Source of the DNA: Methyloversatilis discipulorum | GTDB lineage: Bacteria; Pseudomonadota; Gammaproteobacteria; Burkholderiales; Rhodocyclaceae | Length of the DNA: 64,000 bases | Assembly (NCBI RefSeq): GCF_018780585.1 | Contig: NZ_JADMJL010000008.1 | Coordinates: 98,464 to 162,463 of the forward strand | Reading direction: 5' to 3' | Part shown: positions 20,286 through 28,319 of the stretch, piece after piece | Position numbering within the stretch: the first letter of the stretch is position 1 | Layout: every line of letters starts with the position of its first letter | Made by a program: the position numbers and the translations under genes | The notes under the pieces: model-generated | Database searches by the model: none | Told to the model about the DNA's origin: nothing | Seen by the model: only the letters and a program-made list of their open reading frames with translations

Positions 20286-21557
20286 TTACTGGTAGCCCTT
20301 GGGGAAGGGGTTGGGTTCGATCAGGTCGGCCGATTCGGCGACCACCTTGAAAGTGCCGTCCGGCTGGCCCTGGGCGATGCGCGCCTTGGACCACAGGTGA
20401 TGGTTCTCATGGACCTTCACGTAGCCTTCCGGCGCGCTCTTCAGTTCGATGCCGGGCGAGGCGGCGACCACCTTGTCGACATCGAAGCTGCCCGCCTTCT
20501 CGACGGCGGCCTTCCACAGCCAGGGGCCGAGATAGCCGGCCTGGGTCACGTCGCCGATCACCGACTTCGGACCGTAGGCCTTCTTGAAGGCCTCGACGAA
20601 AGCCTTGTTGTTGGCGTTGTCGAGCGACTGGAAGTACTTCATCGAGGAGTAGAAGCCGGCGAAGTTTTCACCGCCCACGCCCAGCATTTCGTCCTCGGTC
20701 ACCGACAGCGTCAGCAGGAACTGCTTGACGCCGGTGATGCCGGCCGCCTTCAGCTGCTTGTAGAAGGCCACATTGGAGCCACCCACCACGGCTGCGAAGA
20801 TGCAGTCCGGCTTGGCGACCTTGATCTTGTTGATCAGCGAGTTGAAGTTGGTGTGGCCGAGCGGGTAGTACTCCTCGCCCACCACCTTGCCGAGCTTGCC
20901 GACCGACTCGATGTGCTTGCGCGCGATCTTCATCGAGGTGCGCGGCCAGATGTAGTCGGAGCCGACCAGGAAGTAGGTCTTGGCCTTCTTTTCCTTCGAC
21001 GCCCAGTCGAGACCCCAGATGATCTGCTGGGTGGCTTCCTGACCGGTGTAGATGACGTTCTTCGACTGCTCCAGGCCTTCGTAGAAGGTCGGGTAGTAGA
21101 GCAGGCCGTTCTCCTTTTCGAACACCGGCAGCACCGCCTTGCGCGAGGCCGAGGTCCAGCAGCCGAACACGCAGGCCACCTTGTCGTTCACCAGCAGCTT
21201 CTTCGACTTCTCGGCGAAGGTCGGCCAGTCGGAGGCGCCGTCTTCCTTGATCACCTTGATCTTGCGACCGAGGATGCCGCCCATCGCGTTGATCTGGTCG
21301 ATCGCCAGCTGTTCGGCCTGGATCGAGCCGGTTTCCGAGATCGCCATCGTGCCGGTGGCGGAGTGCAGCTGACCCACGATGACTTCGGTGTCGGTGACCG
21401 CGAGCTTGGTCGTATTGACCTTGGCTGTCGGGAACTGCGCATTGCCGAAGCTGACGCCGGGCACCATCAGCGCCGGTGCAGCCGCCATGCCGAGCAGAAC
21501 CTTGCGACGCTGTTCGTCGGTGAGCGGTGCCGGAATCGTGTCTTTCTTGTCAGCCAT
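20286..21557 (-). CDS. urtA: Urea/short-chain amide ABC transporter substrate-binding protein UrtA
   Basis: A 423-residue periplasmic binding protein of the branched-chain amino acid/urea type. The N-terminus carries a possible Tat signal: RRKVLLG at 17-23 followed by a hydrophobic stretch (MAAAPALMVPGVSFG). The mature part contains VIVGQLHSATGTMAISE, DGASDWPTFAEK, VFGCWTSASRKAVLP, YPTFYEGLEQSKNVIYTG and EEYYPLGHTNF, all typical of UrtA/FmdD. Ligand inferred: urea or formamide/acetamide. It is the first gene of the leftward operon, and the ATG at 21557 is preceded by AGGAGA. It is divergent from the sensor kinase gene. Confidence 0.95.
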   Translation of the reverse strand: MADKKDTIPAPLTDEQRRKVLLGMAAAPALMVPGVSFGNAQFPTAKVNTTKLAVTDTEVIVGQLHSATGTMAISETGSIQAEQLAIDQINAMGGILGRKIKVIKEDGASDWPTFAEKSKKLLVNDKVACVFGCWTSASRKAVLPVFEKENGLLYYPTFYEGLEQSKNVIYTGQEATQQIIWGLDWASKEKKAKTYFLVGSDYIWPRTSMKIARKHIESVGKLGKVVGEEYYPLGHTNFNSLINKIKVAKPDCIFAAVVGGSNVAFYKQLKAAGITGVKQFLLTLSVTEDEMLGVGGENFAGFYSSMKYFQSLDNANNKAFVEAFKKAYGPKSVIGDVTQAGYLGPWLWKAAVEKAGSFDVDKVVAASPGIELKSAPEGYVKVHENHHLWSKARIAQGQPDGTFKVVAESADLIEPNPFPKGYQ

Positions 21558-21632
21558 ATCGTTTCTCCTGAGCGGAAGGGGTTGGGGAGCTTCAGGCGAT
21601 CCGGTTGCGGCCGTTGAATCGTTTTGTGCACT

Positions 21633-21657
21633 GCACCGCAATCGCTCGCTGCGGTGC
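21633..21657. promoter_or_regulatory. Perfect 8-bp inverted repeat in the urtA leader
   Basis: GCACCGCA (21633-21640), nine bases, TGCGGTGC (21650-21657). It lies 75-100 bp upstream of the urtA ATG and could be an operator or an mRNA hairpin. No T-run follows. Confidence 0.4.
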
Positions 21658-21689
21658 GAAAAGTAGTGTTCGGGGGTGCGTAGCCGGAA

Positions 21690-21705
21690 TACGTCGATTG
21701 ACGTA
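21690..21705. promoter_or_regulatory. Candidate response-regulator operator, TACGTC-N4-GACGTA
   Basis: A perfect palindrome with 6-bp arms and a 4-bp centre, about 135 bp upstream of the urtA ATG and ~210 bp upstream of the sensor kinase ATG. A 16-bp dyad of this shape suits a dimeric LuxR/NarL-type regulator, and such a protein is encoded in this locus at 25322-26221. The link is inference. Confidence 0.45.
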
Positions 21706-21915
21706 TGTGCGTACTCGGCGCAACACCCGCGATCGGGGTGGGCCGGTGCTAAGGTGGAATCCTGCGCTGTCGCACTGCACCAGGATGTTGCCGAGGGCAC
21801 CGTCGGGGTGCGCGGCGTGGAGGGAAGCTGCACTTGGGCTCCGGGTGGCGCGCGGTTTCGCTGCCCGGAGCATTTCTTGCATGGTGTGGCCTCGATCGCG
21901 TCAGCGCCTGCCCCG

Positions 21916-24900
21916 ATGTCCGAAGCCACCCACCAGATATTCAAGATCCGCCGCGACTACAATACCTGGGTCGCCAATGAGACGCTCGAGGACTACGCGC
22001 TGCGCTACACGCCGCGCAGCTTCCGCAAGTGGTCGGAGTGGCGGGTCGCCAACACCGCCTTCGGCGCGGTGTCCTTCCTGGCGCTGGAGGCGATCGGCGG
22101 CGCCATCGCGCTGAACTACGGCTTCACCAATGCGCTGTATGCCATCCTGCTGGTCGGGCTGATCACCTTCCTGACCGGTCTGCCGATCAGCTACTGCGCC
22201 GCCAAGTACGGCGTGGACATGGACCTGCTCACGCGCGGCGCCGGCTTCGGCTACCTCGGCTCGACCATCACCTCGCTGGTCTATGCGAGCTTCACCTTCA
22301 TCTTCTTCGCCATCGAAGCGGCCATCATGGCGCTCGCCTTCGAGATGTACTTCGGCCTGCCGCTGGCGTGGAGCTATCTGCTGTGTTCGGTGGTGGTGAT
22401 TCCGCTGGTGATCCACGGTGTCACGCTGATCAGCCGCATACAGCTGTGGACGCAGCCGCTGTGGATCGTGCTGCTGGTGCTGCCCTACCTCGCGGTGTGG
22501 TGGCAGGCGCCGCACCTGTATTCGGAATTCACCGGCCTCAGTGGCCGCAGTTCGGGCAGCAGCGAATTCGACTGGATCATGTTCGGTGCGGCGTCGACGG
22601 TGGCGATCTCGCTGGTGGTGCAGATCGGCGAACAGGTCGACTACCTGCGCTTCCTGCCGGAGAAGACGCGCGAGAACCGGGTGCGCTGGTGGGCCTCGGT
22701 GCTGATCGCCGGCCCCGGCTGGGTGGTGCCGGGCATGGTGAAGATGCTGGGCGGCGCCTTTCTCGCCTTCCTTGCGCTGCAGGCCATGGTGCCGGTGGAC
22801 CGCGCGGTCGAACCCACGCAGATGTATCTCGCCGGCTTTGCCTACGTGTTCGATTCGCCGGCGGTCGTGCTGGCGGTGACCGCGCTGTTCGTCATCGTGT
22901 CGCAGCTGAAGATCAACGTGACCAATGCCTACGCCGGCTCGCTCGCCTGGTCGAATTTCTTCGCCCGCCTCACGCACAGCCACCCTGGCCGCGTCGTGTG
23001 GCTGGTGTTCAATGTGGTGATCGCGCTGCTGCTGATGCTGCTCGGCGTGTTCGAGGCGCTGGAGCATGTGCTCGGCCTCTACGCCAATCTCGCCATCGCC
23101 TGGGTCGGCGCGCTGGTGGCCGACCTGGTCGTGAACAAGCCGCTCGGTCTGTCGCCGTCGCACATCGAGTTCAAGCGCGCCCATCTGTACGAGATCAACC
23201 CGGTCGGCCTCGGCTCGATGCTGATCGCCACCGTCGTATCCGTGCTTGCCTACACCGGCTGGATGGGCGACATGGCGCAGGCCTTTTCGCCCTTCATCTC
23301 GCTGGCCACCGCCTTCGTCACCGCGCCGCTGATCGCGCTCGCCACGCGCGGCCGCTACTACCTCGCGCGGCGCAGTGCCACGCAGTGGCGGCCGGGCCAG
23401 ACGGTGACCTGCCACGTCTGCGAAAACAGCTTCGAATCGGAGGACATGGCGTACTGCCCGGCCTACGGTCAGCCCATCTGTTCGCTGTGCTGCACGCTCG
23501 AATCGCGCTGCCACGACCGCTGCAAGACCGACGCCAGCGCCGCTGACCAGCTGCACGCCTTCCTGAACGCCATCCTGCCGATGCAACTGGCGCGGCGCGT
23601 GAACTTCCGCGTCGGCCATTTCCTGGTCGTGTTCCTGTCGCTCACCGTGCTGCTGGCGGTCATCTTCGGCGTCGTGTTCTACCAGGAGGCCATCGTCAGC
23701 GGCCTCTACCCGGCGGCGCGCGACAGCCTGCAGCTCACGCTGTCGAAAACCTTCGCGCTGCTGGTGCTGCTGTGTGCCGTGTGCGCCTGGTGGATCGTGC
23801 TCGGCTCGGAAAGCCGGCGGCTGGCGCAGGACGAATCGAACCGGCAGAACCAGCTGCTGATGCGCGAAATCGACGCGCACCGCAAGACCGACCTCGCGCT
23901 GCAGAAGGCCAAGGATGCCGCCGAGTCGGCCAACCTTGCCAAGACGCGCTACGTGACCGGCATCAGCCACGAACTGCGCACGCCGCTGAACAGCATTCTC
24001 GGCTACGCGCAGATCCTGCTGCGCGAAACGGGCGGCAGCGGCAGCACCGGCAAGGGCGGCGGCGACGACACGCAGAAGCGCGCGCTGGGCACCATCCTGC
24101 GCAGCGGCGAACATCTGCTGGGCCTGATCGACGGCCTGCTCGACCTGGCGCGCATCGAGGCCGGCAAGCTCAGGCTGGATCCGGCGCCGATGCCGCTGCG
24201 CGAACTGCTGGATGATCTGGCCAAGATGTTCGAGCCGCAGGCGGCGCGCAAGGGCCTGCAGTTCCGCATCGAAACGACCGGCCGGCTGCCCGACTACGTG
24301 CGCGTCGACGCCAAGCGGCTGCGCCAGGTGCTGATCAATCTGCTGGCGAATGCGGTCAAGTTCACCGAGCAGGGCGAGGTGGTGCTGCGCATCGATTACC
24401 GGATGGAGGTGGCGCGCTTCGAGATCGCCGACACCGGCCCCGGCATCGCGGCGGACGACCATGCCCGCATCTTCATGCCTTTCGAGCGCAGCGCCAGCGG
24501 CCGCGTCATCGCCGAGCCGGGCACCGGCCTGGGCCTGAGCATCACCCGCATGCTCACCTCGCTGATGGGCGGCGAACTGACGCTGGAGAGCGAGCTCGGT
24601 CGTGGCTCGACCTTCCGCCTGCGGCTCTACCTGCCTGAGTACCTGTCGGTGCCGACGCAGACGCGCTCGATGCGCACCGTCATCGGCTACGAAGGTCCGC
24701 GCATGCGCGTGCTGCTGGTCGATGACGACGCCACCCAGCGCCACATGCTGACCGGCATGCTGGCGCCGCTCGGTTTCGACGTCGACGAGGCGGCCAGCGG
24801 CCGCGAGGCGCTGGACTGCGTCGCCCGCGTGCGCCCGGACGTGGTGCTGCTGGACATCAATATGGACGGCATGGACGGTTGGGAAACCGCGCGCCGCCTG

Positions 24901-25332
24901 CGCGAGTTCGACGGCGCGCCGATACCGGTGCTGATGGTGTCGGCCAATGTGTTCGAGAACCGCAGCGAACTGCTGCGTACCGCCGGCTGCGCCGGCTTCG
25001 TGCCCAAACCGGTCATGGAGTCCGAACTGCTGGACCAGTTGCGCGAGGCGCTGGACCTGACCTGGCATGTCGACGAACCGGCCGACGCCGCACCGCCGAA
25101 GGCCGAGCCGGCCGCCGACGCGCCGCTTGCCGCGCTCGACGACGAAGAGCGCGCCGCGCTGCTGCGCCTGTCGCGGCTGGGCCACGTCAATGGCATCGCC
25201 ACGCTGCTGGACGCGATTTCCGAACGGTCCGAGGCCGCACGCGAAGACTGCCGTCGCCTGCGCGCGCTGGTCGACGGCTTCGACCTCATACGCTTCACAC
25301 AACTATTACAACGCGACGCCCATGCTCTCTGA
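21916..25332 (+). CDS. NCS1-permease-fused hybrid histidine kinase
   Basis: A 1138-residue membrane sensor. Residues ~1-480 form a nucleobase:cation-symporter-1-like permease with about twelve membrane segments (IRRDYNTWVANETLEDYALR start; VDMDLLTRGAGFGYLGS; QLKINVTNAYAGSLAWSNF). A cysteine cluster follows (C499, C502, C514, C522, C525, C526, C532, C536), then two more membrane segments (~575-600 and ~612-635) and a coiled-coil linker. The kinase core has H685 in GISHELRTPLNSILGYAQ, N-box INLLANAVKF, DTGPGIA and GTGLGLSI. The receiver has D980 in VVLLDINMDGMDG, and an ~80-residue C-terminal extension ends the protein. The next gene overlaps by 11 bp. It probably senses amide, urea or a related nitrogen compound and controls the adjacent transport operon; the signal is inferred from context. 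ATG 21916 chosen as the start of homology. Confidence 0.88.
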   Translation: MSEATHQIFKIRRDYNTWVANETLEDYALRYTPRSFRKWSEWRVANTAFGAVSFLALEAIGGAIALNYGFTNALYAILLVGLITFLTGLPISYCAAKYGVDMDLLTRGAGFGYLGSTITSLVYASFTFIFFAIEAAIMALAFEMYFGLPLAWSYLLCSVVVIPLVIHGVTLISRIQLWTQPLWIVLLVLPYLAVWWQAPHLYSEFTGLSGRSSGSSEFDWIMFGAASTVAISLVVQIGEQVDYLRFLPEKTRENRVRWWASVLIAGPGWVVPGMVKMLGGAFLAFLALQAMVPVDRAVEPTQMYLAGFAYVFDSPAVVLAVTALFVIVSQLKINVTNAYAGSLAWSNFFARLTHSHPGRVVWLVFNVVIALLLMLLGVFEALEHVLGLYANLAIAWVGALVADLVVNKPLGLSPSHIEFKRAHLYEINPVGLGSMLIATVVSVLAYTGWMGDMAQAFSPFISLATAFVTAPLIALATRGRYYLARRSATQWRPGQTVTCHVCENSFESEDMAYCPAYGQPICSLCCTLESRCHDRCKTDASAADQLHAFLNAILPMQLARRVNFRVGHFLVVFLSLTVLLAVIFGVVFYQEAIVSGLYPAARDSLQLTLSKTFALLVLLCAVCAWWIVLGSESRRLAQDESNRQNQLLMREIDAHRKTDLALQKAKDAAESANLAKTRYVTGISHELRTPLNSILGYAQILLRETGGSGSTGKGGGDDTQKRALGTILRSGEHLLGLIDGLLDLARIEAGKLRLDPAPMPLRELLDDLAKMFEPQAARKGLQFRIETTGRLPDYVRVDAKRLRQVLINLLANAVKFTEQGEVVLRIDYRMEVARFEIADTGPGIAADDHARIFMPFERSASGRVIAEPGTGLGLSITRMLTSLMGGELTLESELGRGSTFRLRLYLPEYLSVPTQTRSMRTVIGYEGPRMRVLLVDDDATQRHMLTGMLAPLGFDVDEAASGREALDCVARVRPDVVLLDINMDGMDGWETARRLREFDGAPIPVLMVSANVFENRSELLRTAGCAGFVPKPVMESELLDQLREALDLTWHVDEPADAAPPKAEPAADAPLAALDDEERAALLRLSRLGHVNGIATLLDAISERSEAAREDCRRLRALVDGFDLIRFTQLLQRDAHAL

Positions 25333-26221
25333 ATTCCATCAACCGGTCGTGCTCGTCGTCGACGACGCACCCGATTCGCTCGGCTTCCTGTGCGACGCGC
25401 TGTCGCAGGCCGGCTACACCGTGCTGATCGCGCACGACGGCGCGTCGGCGCTGGCCCGTCTCGAATGGGTGGTGCCCGACGCCATCCTGCTCGACGCGGT
25501 GATGCCCGGCCTGTCCGGCTTCGAAACCTGCCGCCGCATCCGCGAAGAGCCGGGGCTGACCCACGTGCCCATCATCTTCATGACCGGGCTGTCGGGCACG
25601 GCCGAAGTGGTCGAGGGCTTTACCGCCGGCGGCACCGACTACGTGGTCAAGCCCCTGCGTGTCGAAGAGGTGCTGGCGCGGCTCACCGCCCACGTGCGCA
25701 ACGCGCGCGCGGTGCGCATCGCACGGCAGGCGGTGGACGTGGCCGGACTCGGCGTGCTGGTGGTCGATGCACTCGGCCGCGTGGCCTGGCGTTCGCCGCG
25801 TGCCGGCGAGTGCCTGGGTCAGTTCGGTATCGACCCGGCGGCCGCGACCGCCGACTGGCTGGGCGACCCGGCCGGCCTGACGGCGGACCCTGCCGCCGAG
25901 GCGCGCCTGCTGCGCGAGCAGGGCGACCAGGCGCTGTACGCGCGCAGCCTGGGTGCGGTGGGGCTGGGCGAACACATGCTGCTGCTCGACGTGAGGAAGC
26001 GCGGTGAATCAAGCACCCGCATCGCCGGCGCCCAGCTGACGCCGCGCGAGGCCGAGGTGCTGTCCTGGTTGGCCAAGGGCAAGACCAACCGCGATATCGG
26101 CGACATCCTCGGCATGAGCCCGCGCACGGTTAACAAGCACCTCGAGCACATCTACGAAAAGCTCGGCGTCGAAACCCGCGCCGCCGCCGCCGCCCTGGCG
26201 ATGCGGGCGTCCAGCGACTGA
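25322..26221 (+). CDS. LuxR/NarL-type response regulator of the amide/urea cluster
   Basis: A 299-residue two-component regulator. The N-terminal receiver has LVVDDAPD at ~11-18, phospho-acceptor D58 (AILLDAVMPGLSG) and the switch lysine in YVVKPL. A ~110-residue middle region (LGVLVVDALGRVAWRS) resembles a degenerate PAS domain. The C-terminal LuxR helix-turn-helix (LTPREAEVLSWLAKGKTNRD, then MSPRTVNKHLEHIYEKL) starts near 239. The ATG overlaps the last codons of the kinase gene, so the two are translationally coupled and form one signalling pair. The likely target is the urtA-fmd operon and perhaps the adjacent porin gene; a palindromic site at 21690 is a candidate binding site. Confidence 0.93.
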   Translation: MLSEFHQPVVLVVDDAPDSLGFLCDALSQAGYTVLIAHDGASALARLEWVVPDAILLDAVMPGLSGFETCRRIREEPGLTHVPIIFMTGLSGTAEVVEGFTAGGTDYVVKPLRVEEVLARLTAHVRNARAVRIARQAVDVAGLGVLVVDALGRVAWRSPRAGECLGQFGIDPAAATADWLGDPAGLTADPAAEARLLREQGDQALYARSLGAVGLGEHMLLLDVRKRGESSTRIAGAQLTPREAEVLSWLAKGKTNRDIGDILGMSPRTVNKHLEHIYEKLGVETRAAAAALAMRASSD

Positions 26222-26229
26222 ATCGGCAT

Positions 26230-27387
26230 CTAGTACAGCAGCTGCAGGCCGAGCACGAAGCGGTCGAGCGACGCCGCGCCCGCGCTCTTCGCGCTCGAAT
26301 ACACCGCGGTGAGGCGCGCTTTGTGACCCGATATGACGTAGTTCGTACCGACGTCCCACTGTTCGGCGCGCGCGCCGGCGTCCGGATCCAGGCGCTGGAA
26401 GCGCACGTAAGGCTGGAAGCGACCGGGGCCGAACGCGTGCGGGATCAGGTAGCCGACGGTGAGTAGCGCGGCATCCGCCTGCAGCGCGCCACCGCAGTTG
26501 CTCACGCGCGAACACAGCGGGTCGGCGGGCGCAACGTCGGCCACGCCGTCGGTGTCGTAGTCGTACCAGGCGGCCTCGACGGTGAGCACACCGCCGGAGC
26601 GCAGGCGGGTTTCGTACAGCGCATCCAGGTTCCACGCGCGATAGTCACCGCGGGCGCCGGCCACACCGACGCCGTCCTTCTGGCTCATCAGCGCGGCGCC
26701 CAGCGTGAACACCTCCTTGTCGCCGTAATAGGTGCTGGTGCCGTAGTAGCCGGGTTCCGGGTCGAGGAAGCTCCAGGCGAAGCGGGCCGCGAACAGCGGC
26801 TCACTGGAGGCATTCGACAGACCGCTGCCGCGGTTCTTGCCCTCGAACACGCCGACGCTGTAGAGCAGCCGGTCGGCGTACAGATTGCCCCACAGCAGCA
26901 CGCCGTCGTCGCGGCCGGTGAAGGCGTTCGGGTAGAGCGACACGAAGGGATAGCCCCACACATTGGCGAACTGGTTGCCCGCCATGTTCGAGCGGTCGGT
27001 CGGCGGCACCAGCCGGCCGACCCACAGGTTCAGCCCCTCTGCCAGTTCGAACTGCAGGATGGCGTCGAGCAGCTGCATGTCCTTGGCCGGCGGGCGTTCG
27101 AAGGTGAGCGTGGCGCCGAACCTGCGGGTGAATTTCGCCGCCGACAGCAGGCGGACCGAATCCATCGTGAAGCCGCTGTCGTATGCACTGCCGCCGGCCG
27201 GGCGCGCCTCTTCGGCATTGACGTAGGAGGCGCGCAGCCACAGGCCGAGCGTCAGCGAACTGTCGCCTGGGCCCTGCAAGGTCATCTGGGCATCGGCGGC
27301 ACCTGAGCAGAGCAGGGCTGCGCTGGCGAGCAGCGCGTGGCGAAAGGGCGGCGTCCATCGCAGACGCGTGAAGCGGCGGAAGGTCAT
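26230..27387 (-). CDS. Second FmdC-like outer-membrane porin
   Basis: A 385-residue outer-membrane barrel protein paralogous to the porin at 13685-14821: the two share GRDDG, LLYSVG, GKNRGSGLSN-like, GDYRAWNLDALYET and YDYDTDGV segments and the final QLLY. The N-terminus is a signal peptide (hydrophobic RHALLASAALLCSGAADA, cleavage after ADA). The gene ends 8 bp from the stop of the response regulator, convergent with it. It may admit a different amide/urea-type solute or replace the first porin under other conditions. The start ATG at 27387 (MTFRRFTRL) is chosen because it gives a complete signal peptide. Confidence 0.82.
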   Translation of the reverse strand: MTFRRFTRLRWTPPFRHALLASAALLCSGAADAQMTLQGPGDSSLTLGLWLRASYVNAEEARPAGGSAYDSGFTMDSVRLLSAAKFTRRFGATLTFERPPAKDMQLLDAILQFELAEGLNLWVGRLVPPTDRSNMAGNQFANVWGYPFVSLYPNAFTGRDDGVLLWGNLYADRLLYSVGVFEGKNRGSGLSNASSEPLFAARFAWSFLDPEPGYYGTSTYYGDKEVFTLGAALMSQKDGVGVAGARGDYRAWNLDALYETRLRSGGVLTVEAAWYDYDTDGVADVAPADPLCSRVSNCGGALQADAALLTVGYLIPHAFGPGRFQPYVRFQRLDPDAGARAEQWDVGTNYVISGHKARLTAVYSSAKSAGAASLDRFVLGLQLLY

Positions 27388-27730
27388 AGTGGCGGTCCTG
27401 AACGGGTGCGCAGGGCTGGCGGCAGCGTGTGCGCGGGTGGCGTCGGGAGTCCGGTATCCGGAGTGCGGCGTCCGGAATCCGGTCGTGTCGTCTGGCCGCG
27501 ATCGCACGGAGGGACGTTGCGGCAGCGCCGACAGGGCAAGGATGTTTGCCGCGTCGGCAAGCCGTTTCCGCACCGATGTGGTGCATTCAGGCGGCGAATT
27601 TCTCCGCCATCGGGCGTGCGGCGACCCGCTGCAAGGTGCAAGGCCAGTGCCAGGCGGGCATGGCTGATGCATGCAGACCCGCGCGACGATCGCCTTTCCG
27701 CCTGATCGTCCACCCATACCGGAGTCAGCC
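27388..27730. other. Divergent intergenic region between porin 2 and the chlorite-dismutase-family gene
   Basis: A 343-bp gap. It contains a 13-bp direct repeat with period 21 (27449-27482, listed separately). No sigma-54 or sigma-28 promoter is clear. GGAGT lies just before the ATG at 27731. Confidence 0.5.
27449..27482. repeat. 13-bp direct repeat with 21-bp period upstream of porin 2
   Basis: GTCCGGTATCCGG (27449-27461) and GTCCGGAATCCGG (27470-27482) differ at one base. The 21-bp period is two helical turns, so both copies face the same side of the DNA, as in tandem activator sites. They lie 62-95 bp upstream of the porin ATG. Confidence 0.4.
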
Positions 27731-28294
27731 ATGACAGAACGCCTATGGACTTTCGCCGCCGGTGCCGACGGCCCCTGGCGCATTACCGAGGTACGCGCCG
27801 TCATCGGCGAAGCGCTGGCCGAAGCGCCGCGTCTCGACCGTGTCGCCGGCGATGCGGCAGGCAGCGGCCTGTGGTCGCTGCGCGGCATCACCAGCAACGA
27901 GCGCTACGTCACCCGTGACGAGAAGCAGACGCTGACCGCCGCCTCGCCGCCGCTCGGTCGCAGCAGCGCGGCCTGCGCCGTGCTGATCCCGATCCGCAAG
28001 TCGGCGGCCTGGTGGGCGCTGGCGCAGGACGAGCGGCGCGCCATCATGGAAGAGCAGTCGCACCACATCGCGCACGGTCTGCGCGTGTTGCCGGCGGTGG
28101 CGCGGCGGCTGCATCACTGCCGCGACCTGTCGCCGGACGAGCCCTTCGATTTCCTGACCTGGTTCGAATTCGCACCGGAACACGAAGCGGCGTTCGACGC
28201 ACTGCTGGACGTGCTGCGGGCCTCACCCGAGTGGGCCTACGTCGAGCGTGAGTTCGAGGTGCGGGCGCGGGTGGACATGGGGCCGGAGAACTGA
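27731..28294 (+). CDS. Chlorite dismutase-family haem protein (short clade)
   Basis: A 187-residue protein of the chlorite dismutase/coproheme decarboxylase superfamily, in the short-subunit size class. Landmarks are SNERYVTRDEKQTL (~55-68), IPIRKSAAWWALAQDERR (~86-103), the EEQSHHIAHG histidine cluster (H111, H112, H115) that should contain the proximal haem ligand, the PAVARRLHHCRDL segment whose Arg (R125/R126) corresponds to the distal catalytic arginine of chlorite dismutases, and DFLTWFEF. Whether it degrades chlorite or has another peroxidase-like function cannot be told from sequence. The ATG at 27731 has GGAG upstream. No perchlorate genes are nearby. Confidence 0.82.
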   Translation: MTERLWTFAAGADGPWRITEVRAVIGEALAEAPRLDRVAGDAAGSGLWSLRGITSNERYVTRDEKQTLTAASPPLGRSSAACAVLIPIRKSAAWWALAQDERRAIMEEQSHHIAHGLRVLPAVARRLHHCRDLSPDEPFDFLTWFEFAPEHEAAFDALLDVLRASPEWAYVEREFEVRARVDMGPEN

Positions 28295-28319
28295 GTCCGC
28301 CGGCCCCCTGGATGCCGCA

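Larger units (their letters stand above)
21558..21915. other. Divergent regulatory region between urtA and the sensor kinase
   Basis: A 358-bp gene-free gap. It holds an inverted repeat near urtA (21633-21657) and a perfect palindrome (21690-21705), listed separately. I see no clear sigma-54 promoter on either strand and no riboswitch that I recognise. The stretch nearest the kinase gene (21760-21915) is open in frame with the kinase but reads as non-conserved sequence, so I treat it as leader. Confidence 0.6.

Noticed and set aside
21901..25302. Very long open frame antisense to the transporter-fused kinase
   Set aside because: High GC codon bias opens antisense frames. The translation is rich in His, Arg, Gln and Ala without any domain, and the plus strand has an unmistakable multidomain protein.
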